Program-made: the position numbers and the translations under genes | In this document: piece after piece, positions 24,813 to 31,287 of the stretch | Layout: every line of letters begins with the position of its first letter | Numbering within the stretch: position 1 is the stretch's first letter | Source of the DNA: an uncultured Actinomycetes bacterium | Lineage (GTDB): Bacteria; Actinomycetota; Coriobacteriia; Coriobacteriales; Atopobiaceae | Length of the DNA: 37,877 bases | Assembly: GCA_900314685.1 (NCBI GenBank) | Contig: OMWE01000021.1 | Span: 1-37,877 of the forward strand | Reading direction: 5' to 3' | Notes under the pieces: model-generated | The model's input: only the letters and a program-made list of their open reading frames with translations | Database searches by the model: none | Told to the model about the DNA's origin: nothing

Positions 24813-24890
24813 GCCGTGACCGTCTGGCAGCTTGCCGTATGTTTGGTGATGAGCCGTATGTTTGGTGACAGGCCGTAGTCGTTTGGCAGC
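24813..24890. repeat. 19-21-bp tandem repeat, four units
   Basis: Units begin with GCCGT at 24813 (21 bp), 24834, 24853 and 24872 (19 bp each). The middle two share GCCGTATGTTTGGTGA exactly; the outer two share GTYTGGCAGC endings. Confidence 0.75.
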
Positions 24891-24929
24891 CTTCCACGAC
24901 AACATATGGCAAAAAGAGATATGAAAAAA

Positions 24930-24959
24930 GCTCCTACCAACAAATCCGCTGGTAGGAGC
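24930..24959 (-). terminator. Terminator of the tRNA-Phe gene (now left of the integrated elements)
   Basis: GCTCCTACCA and TGGTAGGAGC form a perfect 10-bp stem. On the minus strand it is followed by TTTTTT. It lies directly downstream of the tRNA 3' half, as expected for the tRNA terminator. Confidence 0.85.
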
Positions 24960-24968
24960 CCTACTTTC

Positions 24969-25014
24969 TGGTGGCGGGGAAGGGAATCGAACCCCTGACA
25001 CGGGGATTTTCAGT
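24969..25014 (-). other. attL of element 1: 3' half of tRNA-Phe
   Basis: Read on the minus strand this is the tRNA from position 32 to CCA: loop CTGAAAA (anticodon GAA, Phe), stem TCCCC, variable GTGTC, T-arm AGGGG-TTCGATT-CCCTT, acceptor CCCCGCC, A, CCA. The 5' half is absent; element sequence follows at once. The element therefore integrated at the anticodon loop, and the intact gene should lie at the far right end of the tandem array, outside this window. Confidence 0.85.
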
Positions 25015-25129
25015 GTCTATTAGCTCAGGAATGCCGTTTTTCGTTCGGAATCATCGGCAGATACATATCGGTTTAACTGGTATTACTCTAATCCATCGGA
25101 ATGTGACGGCTCTATCGGATGTATAATTG

Positions 25130-25163
25130 TGGGTGAACAGTGGGTGAACAGTTGGGTGAACAG
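25130..25163 (+). repeat. Left arm-type direct repeats of element 1
   Basis: TGGGTGAACAG occurs three times, at 25130, 25141 and 25153. The same motif recurs near the other end of the element (29590-29623). Paired clusters near both ends of an integrative element are typical arm-type sites for a tyrosine integrase. TATAAT at 25122-25127, just before, may be the integrase promoter, so binding could repress it. Confidence 0.75.
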
Positions 25164-25194
25164 ATTTTGCGAACCCCCGACCATAGGAGCCATC

Positions 25195-26451
25195 ATGGAG
25201 TACACAAACGGATTCGTCAGGCAGCTAGTGAACAGGCCGGGTCAGCCGTGGGTGGGATACGTCAAGGATTCCAACCGGAGGCAGAAGTCCAAGACCCTCA
25301 AGACCTACGTGAACAGGAACGGCAAGACCTCACCCGTCAAGACGGAGGACCAAGCGAGGACGGCACTGGACCAGTGGCGCACGGAGCTGGAAAACGCCGC
25401 CATCAGGGACGCCGACAACATCCCACAGGCATCAACCCCGGTCGCTGACTACGTGGACTCCTACATCGATGACATTGAGACCGCTCAGTCCGTGGAGCCG
25501 AGCACCGTGGACGGCTACCGCAAGTCCGCCAAGTACATCCGCGAGAAGTTCTCCAAGACCCCCATGAGCGACCTCACCACCGCCATGGTGCAGAAGTGGG
25601 AGGGCGGACTAATCAAGCGTGGTCTCTCCGCGAGCACCGTGGGCAAGGCGCACCGTCTCCTCAAGATGATTTGCAAGCATGCCGTGGAGGTCCACGACCT
25701 CACATGGAACCCGTGCGACGCCGTGAAGCCCCCGCGCCGCAAGGCACCTGACCCCAACAGCCTCAGCGCACAGGACGGAGCGCGTCTCGCCATGACGCTG
25801 GCAGTGATGGAGCCGACGCCCGTTGTCACCGCCGCGACGCTCTCTCTGTTCTCAGGCATGCGGGAGGGCGAGGTCGCTGGACTCCGTTGGCGGGAGTGCG
25901 ATTTCGACAACCACGTCATCCACGTCCGCGAGTCCATCGGCACGGCATCGGGCGGAGCGTTCTCCAAGACCCCAAAGACCAGCGGGAGCCGCCGTGACGT
26001 ACCCCTCACCGACCAGATGCAGACCGCGCTAGAGGCACGTAGAGCCAAGATGACGGAGGAGTGCGAGGAGGCAGGCATAGACACCAACTCCGATGATTTC
26101 GAGGCGTATTTCGGCTCTCTGTACGTGCTGGGGACGGCAGACGGTCGCTGGCACAATCCGACCAGCCTCAGCCGCGAGTGGTCCGCGCTGGCATCCGCCA
26201 TGGGTCTCGTAGGCTCTCAGGGACGCCGGGTCTGCTACCACGACTTGCGTCACTCGTTCGCCACCCGTGCCATAGCAGCCGGGGCCGACGTGAAGTCCGT
26301 GGCATCCGTGCTGGGGCATGCCAACGCCGCCATGACGCTCAACATCTACGCATCCGCCGACCCGGACGCCACCGCGAGGGCATCGCGCCTAGTCTCACGC
26401 GAGCTTGAGCCGAGCGAGTTCACCGTACCGTACACCATCGTGAAGGGATAG
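25195..26451 (+). CDS. int: Tyrosine integrase of element 1
   Basis: 418 aa starting at MEYTNGF (AGGAG six bases upstream); the frame is open 22 codons further but runs through the arm-type repeats. Domains: N-terminal AP2-like arm-binding region (GQPWVGYVKD), a core-binding SAM-like domain (about 90-180: TVDGYRKSAKYI, LTTAMVQKWE), and the catalytic domain with Arg223 (GMREGE), His349 and Arg352 (HDLRHSF), His375 (LGHAN) and nucleophile Tyr385. All catalytic residues are present, so it should be active. It is next to attL and transcribed into the element, followed by a translationally coupled gene. Confidence 0.95.
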   Translation: MEYTNGFVRQLVNRPGQPWVGYVKDSNRRQKSKTLKTYVNRNGKTSPVKTEDQARTALDQWRTELENAAIRDADNIPQASTPVADYVDSYIDDIETAQSVEPSTVDGYRKSAKYIREKFSKTPMSDLTTAMVQKWEGGLIKRGLSASTVGKAHRLLKMICKHAVEVHDLTWNPCDAVKPPRRKAPDPNSLSAQDGARLAMTLAVMEPTPVVTAATLSLFSGMREGEVAGLRWRECDFDNHVIHVRESIGTASGGAFSKTPKTSGSRRDVPLTDQMQTALEARRAKMTEECEEAGIDTNSDDFEAYFGSLYVLGTADGRWHNPTSLSREWSALASAMGLVGSQGRRVCYHDLRHSFATRAIAAGADVKSVASVLGHANAAMTLNIYASADPDATARASRLVSRELEPSEFTVPYTIVKG

Positions 26452-26455
26452 ACCT

Positions 26456-26926
26456 GTGCAGGCATATGAGATTAGTCCATCGATGGAGTTCACGGACCCC
26501 GAACATCCTCTTGCAAGCGCATTTGTCCGTACCCTCATGCACATGCGAGCAACCAGTCTGGCAGAAGGTAAGAAGGTTGACGAGGATGAATTCAATCGTT
26601 TAATCGATGATGCTAACGAACCCATACGCGAACGCATCAAGACAGCCATGGCGAATGCTGATAAGACGATTGATGATGTGGCTCATGTGTTTGGACTCAA
26701 GACCTCAAGAGCTTATGACTACCGTAGGAGACCATCCGAGCTTAGCCGCGAGCAAACCGCCAAGCTACTGACTCTTCTAGGCATCGGAATCGATGAATTG
26801 CGCGGGGAGCCATCACTACTCACACCCGAGCAGGTCTATACGATGTATGACTATCTACCGGATTCGGACCGAACCATCATATCCGGCATGCTATGCCGTT
26901 TATATGGGTTAATACCACGGAGCTGA
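26456..26926 (+). CDS. Putative DNA-binding protein, coupled to integrase
   Basis: 156 aa with a GTG start five bases after the integrase stop; AAGGG inside the integrase end serves as ribosome-binding site. An internal ATG (codon 10) is an alternative start. Residues 75-120 (DKTIDDVAHVFGLKTSRAY, then LSREQTAKLLTLLGIGIDEL) look like a helix-turn-helix region with XRE flavour. No family recognised with confidence. As a small regulator cotranscribed with int it may control integration or excision. A hairpin terminator follows. Confidence 0.6.
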   Translation: MQAYEISPSMEFTDPEHPLASAFVRTLMHMRATSLAEGKKVDEDEFNRLIDDANEPIRERIKTAMANADKTIDDVAHVFGLKTSRAYDYRRRPSELSREQTAKLLTLLGIGIDELRGEPSLLTPEQVYTMYDYLPDSDRTIISGMLCRLYGLIPRS

Positions 26927-26960
26927 TTGTTACAACTCTGTTAAATCGTACTTTTAATGG

Positions 26961-26993
26961 TCCCTCCGATTTCTTGAGCGGAATTCGGAGGGA
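26961..26993 (+). terminator. Terminator after the int operon
   Basis: TCCCTCCGA (26961-26969) pairs with TCGGAGGGA (26985-26993), followed by TTCTCTTATAT. It separates int and its coupled gene from the excisionase operon. Confidence 0.7.
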
Positions 26994-27143
26994 TTCTCTT
27001 ATATCGCAAGACCTCCTCCGACAAGTAGTCAAACAGTCGTAAATCAGCAGGTAAAACGCCAAAAACGAGTATGCGGAGCCAAGGGTAATCTACGGATAGC
27101 CGAGGCCGAGGCGCAACTATTCGGAACTACGCGAGGAGGACGG

Positions 27144-27353
27144 ATGTGCGAACACACCACGATTCCAACAGAGGCTAAAGACCTCAAGACCCTACCCCTC
27201 ATGCTGGACGTGGAGACCGCGAGGCAGGTACCCGGCTGCTCTGACCGCTACATGCGGACGCTCTGCGAGTCTGGTCAGGTCCGCGCCGTGAAGCTGGGCA
27301 GGGTATGGAGGGTCAACCGTGACAGCCTCCTAGAGTTCTGCGGTCTGGCATAG
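27144..27353 (+). CDS. xis: Excisionase-family helix-turn-helix protein
   Basis: 69 aa with GAGGAGG upstream. The sequence LMLDVETARQVPGCSDRYMR ... VRAVKLGRVWRVNRDSLLEF is the MerR-like helix-turn-helix (HTH_17) of excisionase-type proteins: a short helix pair, then a wing reading KLGRVWR. Such proteins bend attachment-site DNA to direct excision. It sits at the head of a second operon in element 1 and the next gene starts nine bases after its stop. Confidence 0.8.
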   Translation: MCEHTTIPTEAKDLKTLPLMLDVETARQVPGCSDRYMRTLCESGQVRAVKLGRVWRVNRDSLLEFCGLA

Positions 27354-27361
27354 GAGGCACC

Positions 27362-27775
27362 ATGACGGCAAATGACAATGCCGTGCGCCTGTTCCCGGTG
27401 GAGGGACTGACAGACGGCACGGCATCCGATGACACCACCATCATAGACCTTGAGCGAGCCGAGCGAGGCCGTCTCATGTACGACCATTGTGACCGCTGGA
27501 CCCATGACAACGAGGACGCCGCGAGCTACGTGGAGCGTGCGGTCCTCAATGCCGTCCGCCATGGTCGCAAGGTCTCCATCCGCGAGAAGTTGGAGCGGGT
27601 CCGCTGGGGAGATTTCACCGACCTGTACGGCAAGCCCACCCGTGCGAGCAACAACCTCTCCGCGCCGCTGGCACGCCGCATCATTGAGCGTCACCCAGAA
27701 ACGAGACCCTACATCATCTTGAGGCCGTCCGTCTGCGACGAGTACGACCTCCTAGCCTCCGGGGAGTTGTCATGA
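27362..27775 (+). CDS. Hypothetical protein of element 1 (137 aa)
   Basis: 137 aa with a strong AGGAGG. No family recognised. The middle (AASYVERAVLNAVRHGRKVS, IREKLERVRWGDFTDLYG) looks helical, and ARRIIERHPETRPYIILRPS ends it, all plausible for a small replication or DNA-binding accessory. Its stop overlaps the next start (ATGA), so it is coupled to the following gene. Confidence 0.6.
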   Translation: MTANDNAVRLFPVEGLTDGTASDDTTIIDLERAERGRLMYDHCDRWTHDNEDAASYVERAVLNAVRHGRKVSIREKLERVRWGDFTDLYGKPTRASNNLSAPLARRIIERHPETRPYIILRPSVCDEYDLLASGELS

Positions 27776-28452
27776 GTCTCCCACGCGAGCCGTCATGTGC
27801 TGTATACCGGAGCGTGTTTGACACCGCCGAGCGCACCCTAAGCCCACGAGCAGCGGGAGCATTCTATCGCGCGTTGCTCAGGTTCTACTTTCTGGGCGAG
27901 GACCCTTCAGGCTTGCCGAGGGACGCAAGGCTTGTGTTCGAGGCCACTAGGCACCGCATCGCACGGGCTAGGAGCGTTGCACAAGCCGCCAAGACCGATG
28001 TACCCGACTGCCACGATCCCGACAGCGACCCGCTACCCGACTATGAAAACGACCGACTAGCAGCGGAAACAGCGTCTCCACCTGCGGAGGTACCTCCCGA
28101 GGGTCTGGGTGGGGGTAGGGGTTCTGGTCTGGGTCTGGGTTCCGGTTCTGGTCATCAAGACAAGACAAGGTCGCTTTTGCCGGGGGCAAGAAGCGACTGT
28201 GTATCCATCGACCAGCTCATTGACATGGTGGAGGGGTATGCCGAGGAGCGGGAGCTGTATGCGTTGGTCAACGAGCAGACCGTCGAGGCGTGGACGCTCA
28301 ACTGGGCCGACAACGGCTGGGCCGACTATGACGGAGCCGACATGGACCAGTTCATTCCCGACCCGGACGGAGGAACCTCCCGACGCTGGCAGGTCATGCT
28401 CAAGGCCTACAGCTCGTCGATGGAGGAACGGGCCGGGGGCGTTGGATGGTAG
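27772..28452 (+). CDS. DUF6291-like protein (possible replication accessory)
   Basis: 226 aa. Residues 10-70 (YRSVFDTAERTLSPRAAGAF, then YRALLRFYFLGEDPSGLPRD) resemble the N-terminal domain of phage-type DUF6291/replisome-organiser-like proteins, in which a short helical domain precedes a linker. A Gly-rich linker (GLGGGRGSGLGLGSGSG, about residues 111-127) separates it from an acidic C-terminal domain with conserved tryptophans (VEAWTLNWADNGWADYDG). Function by analogy only. The stop is a TAG at 28450-28452, after which the same frame stays open to 28668. Confidence 0.5.
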   Translation: MSLPREPSCAVYRSVFDTAERTLSPRAAGAFYRALLRFYFLGEDPSGLPRDARLVFEATRHRIARARSVAQAAKTDVPDCHDPDSDPLPDYENDRLAAETASPPAEVPPEGLGGGRGSGLGLGSGSGHQDKTRSLLPGARSDCVSIDQLIDMVEGYAEERELYALVNEQTVEAWTLNWADNGWADYDGADMDQFIPDPDGGTSRRWQVMLKAYSSSMEERAGGVGW

Positions 28453-28521
28453 GAGGCGAGTGCGACGAGCTATCAATCTGTACTGACGGACGCCATCAAG
28501 GTAACGCTGGGGACGCTCGTG

Positions 28522-28668
28522 ATGGACCCAGTAACCGGACGGGTCATGCGCGGGGAGGAGGTCCTGCGACTGGTTCTCCTCCGCATGAGCGATAACGGGA
28601 ACGAGGAGGCAACGCAGCTTCTGCAGACCATGGAAAGCAACAGGCGCAAGCGACGCCGCAAGAGATAG
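28522..28668 (+). CDS. Small basic-tailed protein (48 aa)
   Basis: ATG at 28522 with GGGGA eight bases upstream; 48 codons ending in a very basic tail (NRRKRRRKR). Product MDPVTGRVMRGEEVLRLVLL ... followed by helical, glutamate-rich sequence. No family recognised. It shares the reading frame of the upstream gene and the intervening codons also look coding, so it could instead be the tail of that protein after stop-codon readthrough or a recent nonsense mutation. Confidence 0.5.
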   Translation: MDPVTGRVMRGEEVLRLVLLRMSDNGNEEATQLLQTMESNRRKRRRKR

Positions 28669-28679
28669 GAGCACAACCA

Positions 28680-29039
28680 GTGAACAACGAGAACCTAGTC
28701 AGTCTGGCAGACCGACCAGCCGAGGAGCGGAGGAGCATAGCCTCCATGGGCGGCATCGCGTCTGGGGAGGCACGACGGGAGCGCAAGGCCCTACGCGAGG
28801 CGTTCGAGATAGCCCTCAATTGCCCCGTCACCGTCGATGGGACGGAGATGCAGGCCATTGACGCCGTGGCACTCGCCACAGTTGAAGCGGCCATGAACGG
28901 GGACATGAGGGCCGTCGTCATCCTACGCGACACCTGTGACGGCAAGCCCGTCGAGCGCATCGAGGCAACGCCCGCAATCAGCGAGGAGACCCGCCTAGAG
29001 GTGGAGCGTCTGCTTTTCGGAGACGATGACGAGAACTAG
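28680..29039 (+). CDS. Phage-type KGG-like small protein
   Basis: 119 aa with a GTG start and AGGAG upstream. NLVSLADRPAEERRSIASMG followed by GIASGEARRERKALREAFEI matches a common pattern of small phage and mobile-element proteins (Gly-Gly-x-Ala/Ser-Gly-Glu-Ala-Arg-Arg then a long helix), often found beside terminase genes. The second half (AALATVEAAMNGDMRAVVILRD-type sequence, then CDGKPVERIEATP) is also typical. Here no terminase follows, so it may be a relic or serve the element itself. Confidence 0.6.
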   Translation: MNNENLVSLADRPAEERRSIASMGGIASGEARRERKALREAFEIALNCPVTVDGTEMQAIDAVALATVEAAMNGDMRAVVILRDTCDGKPVERIEATPAISEETRLEVERLLFGDDDEN

Positions 29040-29057
29040 ACAAGAGGAGAAGCAACT

Positions 29058-29450
29058 ATGGCAATCCGTGAGACCGGATACATCCGCAACATGTTGAAGC
29101 AGACCGGACCAGTGCAGCAGCCCCATTACGCCGATGCAGGCTATCAGGCAGGCGAGCACATCGAGGGTGGATTCGAGGTCTCAGACAGACCCGAGACCCC
29201 GGAGCACGTCGTTATCCACATGGGACCTCAGTACATTGTGCACAACGATGACATGGAGTCTCGTTTCCGCGAGGCGGAACAGAACCCCTCCTCCGAGGTC
29301 ATCCACCTAGGCAGCACCGTCAGATACGTCATGGAGGACGAGGAGACGGAGGCGGACCGCAGGGCCAAGAGGGCCGAGGCCATCGCCAAGGCCGTGGAGC
29401 TGGCAATCAAGAACGGTGACATCGACCCGGAGGTATTCGACCAACTGTAG
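29058..29450 (+). CDS. Hypothetical protein of element 1 (130 aa)
   Basis: 130 aa with a good AGAGGAG. Highly charged; the last third (EEETEADRRAKRAEAIAKAV and onward) is predicted helical. No family recognised. Last gene of the operon before a strong terminator. Confidence 0.6.
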   Translation: MAIRETGYIRNMLKQTGPVQQPHYADAGYQAGEHIEGGFEVSDRPETPEHVVIHMGPQYIVHNDDMESRFREAEQNPSSEVIHLGSTVRYVMEDEETEADRRAKRAEAIAKAVELAIKNGDIDPEVFDQL

Positions 29451-29518
29451 ACCGACGCCGGGGCTTGTCCTTTCACCCGGCATGGTCATATTGTGGGAGG
29501 CGCGCACCCACAGGAACG

Positions 29519-29550
29519 GCACCCGTCCATAGTGGCGGGTGCTTTTCCTT
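29519..29550 (+). terminator. Terminator of the element 1 operon
   Basis: GCACCCG (29519-29525) pairs with CGGGTGC (29536-29542), followed by TTTTCCTT. Confidence 0.85.
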
Positions 29551-29589
29551 GACTCTCAGAAGGACTCATTTGGAGCAAATCGAGCCTTT

Positions 29590-29623
29590 TGGGTGAACTC
29601 AGGGTGAATCGGTGGGTGAACAG
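29590..29623 (+). repeat. Right arm-type direct repeats of element 1
   Basis: TGGGTGAACTC, CAGGGTGAATC and TGGGTGAACAG at 29590, 29600 and 29613, in the same orientation as the left cluster at 25130-25163. Confidence 0.7.
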
Positions 29624-29641
29624 AATCGGAGCATGAAATAA

Positions 29642-29669
29642 CCTCTGACCCAAATAAGCAGGTCAGAGG
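29642..29669 (-). terminator. Terminator-like hairpin next to the second tRNA fragment
   Basis: CCTCTGACC and GGTCAGAGG form a perfect 9-bp stem 12 bases from the tRNA CCA end, mirroring the arrangement at 24930-24959. On the minus strand it is followed by TTATTTC. Confidence 0.65.
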
Positions 29670-29680
29670 CCCTAGTTCGA

Positions 29681-29726
29681 TGGTGGCTGGGGAGGGAGTC
29701 GAACCCCCGACACAGGGATTTTCAGT
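29681..29726 (-). other. Second tRNA-Phe 3' half: junction of elements 1 and 2
   Basis: Minus-strand reading: CTGAAAA loop, TCCCT, GTGTC, GGGGG-TTCGACT-CCCTC, CCCAGCC, A, CCA. It aligns base for base with 24969-25014 at about 40 of 46 positions. The 12 bases nearest the junction (GGGATTTTCAGT) are identical. Again no 5' half follows; a second integrase gene does. It is therefore attR of element 1 and attL of element 2. Confidence 0.8.
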
Positions 29727-29885
29727 CACCATATTTCGTGTTTCACGCATTCCACAGTGTTTCACATCTTCGTCATATTCGCAGGTCATATGGATTTTGA
29801 CACACTCTGGAACGAGCGGGCTACAAAGCGTAGCACAATCTAGGTGACTAGAAAGTGACATGCTTTTTCGAGAAGGTGACATGAC
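29727..29885. promoter_or_regulatory. Attachment-site flank of element 2 with direct repeats
   Basis: GTGTTTCAC occurs at 29738-29746 and 29757-29765 (19-bp period). AGGTGAC, AAGTGACATG and AGGTGACATG follow at about 29843, 29854 and 29874. These are candidate arm-type sites for the second integrase and differ from those of element 1. Confidence 0.45.
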
Positions 29886-31124
29886 ATGGCAGACGCGAAA
29901 GTATCGGCAGGCTCGCTCAGGAAAGTCAGGAAGTACGACGGCACATGGGAGTGGCAGGCGTGTGTGAACGTCACAGAAGGCGGTAGACGCCGCCAGATGC
30001 GTAAGATGACGGGTATTGCCTGCAACCCGCAAACGGACGCTGAAAAAGGCTCTGGGCGGCGCGTACAGGCAACGGGCAAAGGTGCGAGGGCAGCACAGGC
30101 ATTCCTCACCGAATGGCGACAGGAACTCGTCACACAGTACGCGACGCCGCAGGACAGCGAACAGTCGCAGATGAGCGTCCTTGAGTACATGGACAGGTAC
30201 TGGTCGTCGCTCGCCATCGAGCCAGTCACCGTCGATGGATACCGCAAGCTGCGCAAGCATCTCGACCACGAGAAGCTGCGCATGCCAATCGGTGAGGTCA
30301 CGCCAACCGTCGTGCAAGCGTGGATCGCGGCGAAGCGTGACGAGGGCGTCGGCGACAACACCATCAAGAAAGCGTTCGACCAACTGCGCTACGCGTGCCG
30401 TTGGGGTGTGCGGATGGGCGAGCTTGCCAATGACCCGACAGCACCCGTCAAGCCACCGAAGAAAGCGAGCCGCGACCCGAACCCGCTCGACATCGGCAAC
30501 ATCGCCACGCTCCACGAGCTGCTGGACAACCTGCGCGAAGCAGGCGGCACGCACGCCATCGTGGCAGACGCGGCAGAGCTGGCACTGAACACCGGCATGA
30601 GGATGGGCGAGCTGTGCGGGCTCAGGTGGGAGGACATCGACGCGACGCACATCCACGTCAACCGCGTCGTGACCACGCCGAGTGGCGGGGCAAAGCTCAA
30701 GGACTACCCCAAGAACAAAGAGCGCCGTGACGTGCCGCTCAACGCGAGCATACGTGCTGTTCTCGACCGAAGGCGCGAGGAGCAGCGCGAGTTCCAAGGA
30801 GATGACCTCGACGGATGCTATGTGCTCGCAAGGCCGCATGACGCAGAGGCGTTCATGAGTCCTGGCTATCTGTCGCACCAGTGGTCGACATTCATCGCGT
30901 CGACCAAAGTTCGCGGAGTGCAAGGCTTGCTCCCACACTTCCACGACCTCAGGCATACATGGGCGACACAGGCACTCATCAACCACATCGACGTGGTGAC
31001 CGTAGCAAGCATCTTGGGACATCGCAACACGTCGACCACGCTCAAATATTACGCAAGGTGGATGCCGAACGCAAACGCCGTTGCAATGTCGACCATGGAC
31101 GGCATCGTCGGCAGCAAGACGTAG
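29886..31124 (+). CDS. int: Tyrosine integrase of element 2
   Basis: 412 aa. N-terminal arm-binding domain (GSLRKVRKYDGTWEWQACVN), core-binding domain (about 95-175: SVLEYMDRYWSS, TVDGYRKLRKHL) and a catalytic domain with Arg239 (GMRMGE), His353 and Arg356 (HDLRHTW), His379 (LGHRN) and Tyr389. Complete, presumably active. It shares the TVDGYRKxxK core-domain pattern with the first integrase but differs clearly elsewhere, so the two elements are not recent copies. The ATG at 29886 follows AAGGTGAC. Confidence 0.95.
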   Translation: MADAKVSAGSLRKVRKYDGTWEWQACVNVTEGGRRRQMRKMTGIACNPQTDAEKGSGRRVQATGKGARAAQAFLTEWRQELVTQYATPQDSEQSQMSVLEYMDRYWSSLAIEPVTVDGYRKLRKHLDHEKLRMPIGEVTPTVVQAWIAAKRDEGVGDNTIKKAFDQLRYACRWGVRMGELANDPTAPVKPPKKASRDPNPLDIGNIATLHELLDNLREAGGTHAIVADAAELALNTGMRMGELCGLRWEDIDATHIHVNRVVTTPSGGAKLKDYPKNKERRDVPLNASIRAVLDRRREEQREFQGDDLDGCYVLARPHDAEAFMSPGYLSHQWSTFIASTKVRGVQGLLPHFHDLRHTWATQALINHIDVVTVASILGHRNTSTTLKYYARWMPNANAVAMSTMDGIVGSKT

Positions 31125-31155
31125 CACACGCGTCCCATAGACAAGTTTGTCAACA

Positions 31156-31190
31156 GATGAAGGGAGCCGCTTCACGCGACTCCCTTCATC
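31156..31190. terminator. Terminator after integrase 2
   Basis: GATGAAGGGAG (31156-31166) pairs perfectly with 31180-31190, followed by a short pyrimidine/A-rich stretch. A second hairpin, GGTCGCCC/GGGCGACC at 31244-31263, lies between it and the convergent nuclease gene. Confidence 0.7.
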
Positions 31191-31287
31191 TGCACCAAAA
31201 AAGATTGCCGTACGCCCTGACGGGCGTCCGATCTGGCAGGTGCGGTCGCCCAAGGGGGCGACCTCAATGGCACGCGCATCGAACATG

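Larger units (their letters stand above)
24441..24968. other. AT-rich host flank left of the integration site
   Basis: No gene seen. 24600-24720 is very AT-rich. A minisatellite lies at 24813-24890 and the tRNA terminator hairpin at 24930-24959. This is the chromosomal side of the left attachment site. Confidence 0.55.

Noticed and set aside
24602..24868. 88-codon frame in the AT-rich flank of the element
   Set aside because: No ribosome-binding site, runs through a tandem repeat and shows no family pattern.
24969..25014. Functional tRNA gene at 24969 (and at 29681)
   Set aside because: Only positions 32-76 are present; no D-arm or 5' acceptor strand follows on the minus strand. Read as attachment-site fragments.
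2718..27056. Shared 12-mer GCAGGTAAAACG at 2719 and about 27044
   Set aside because: Within chance expectation for 12-mers over 38 kb.
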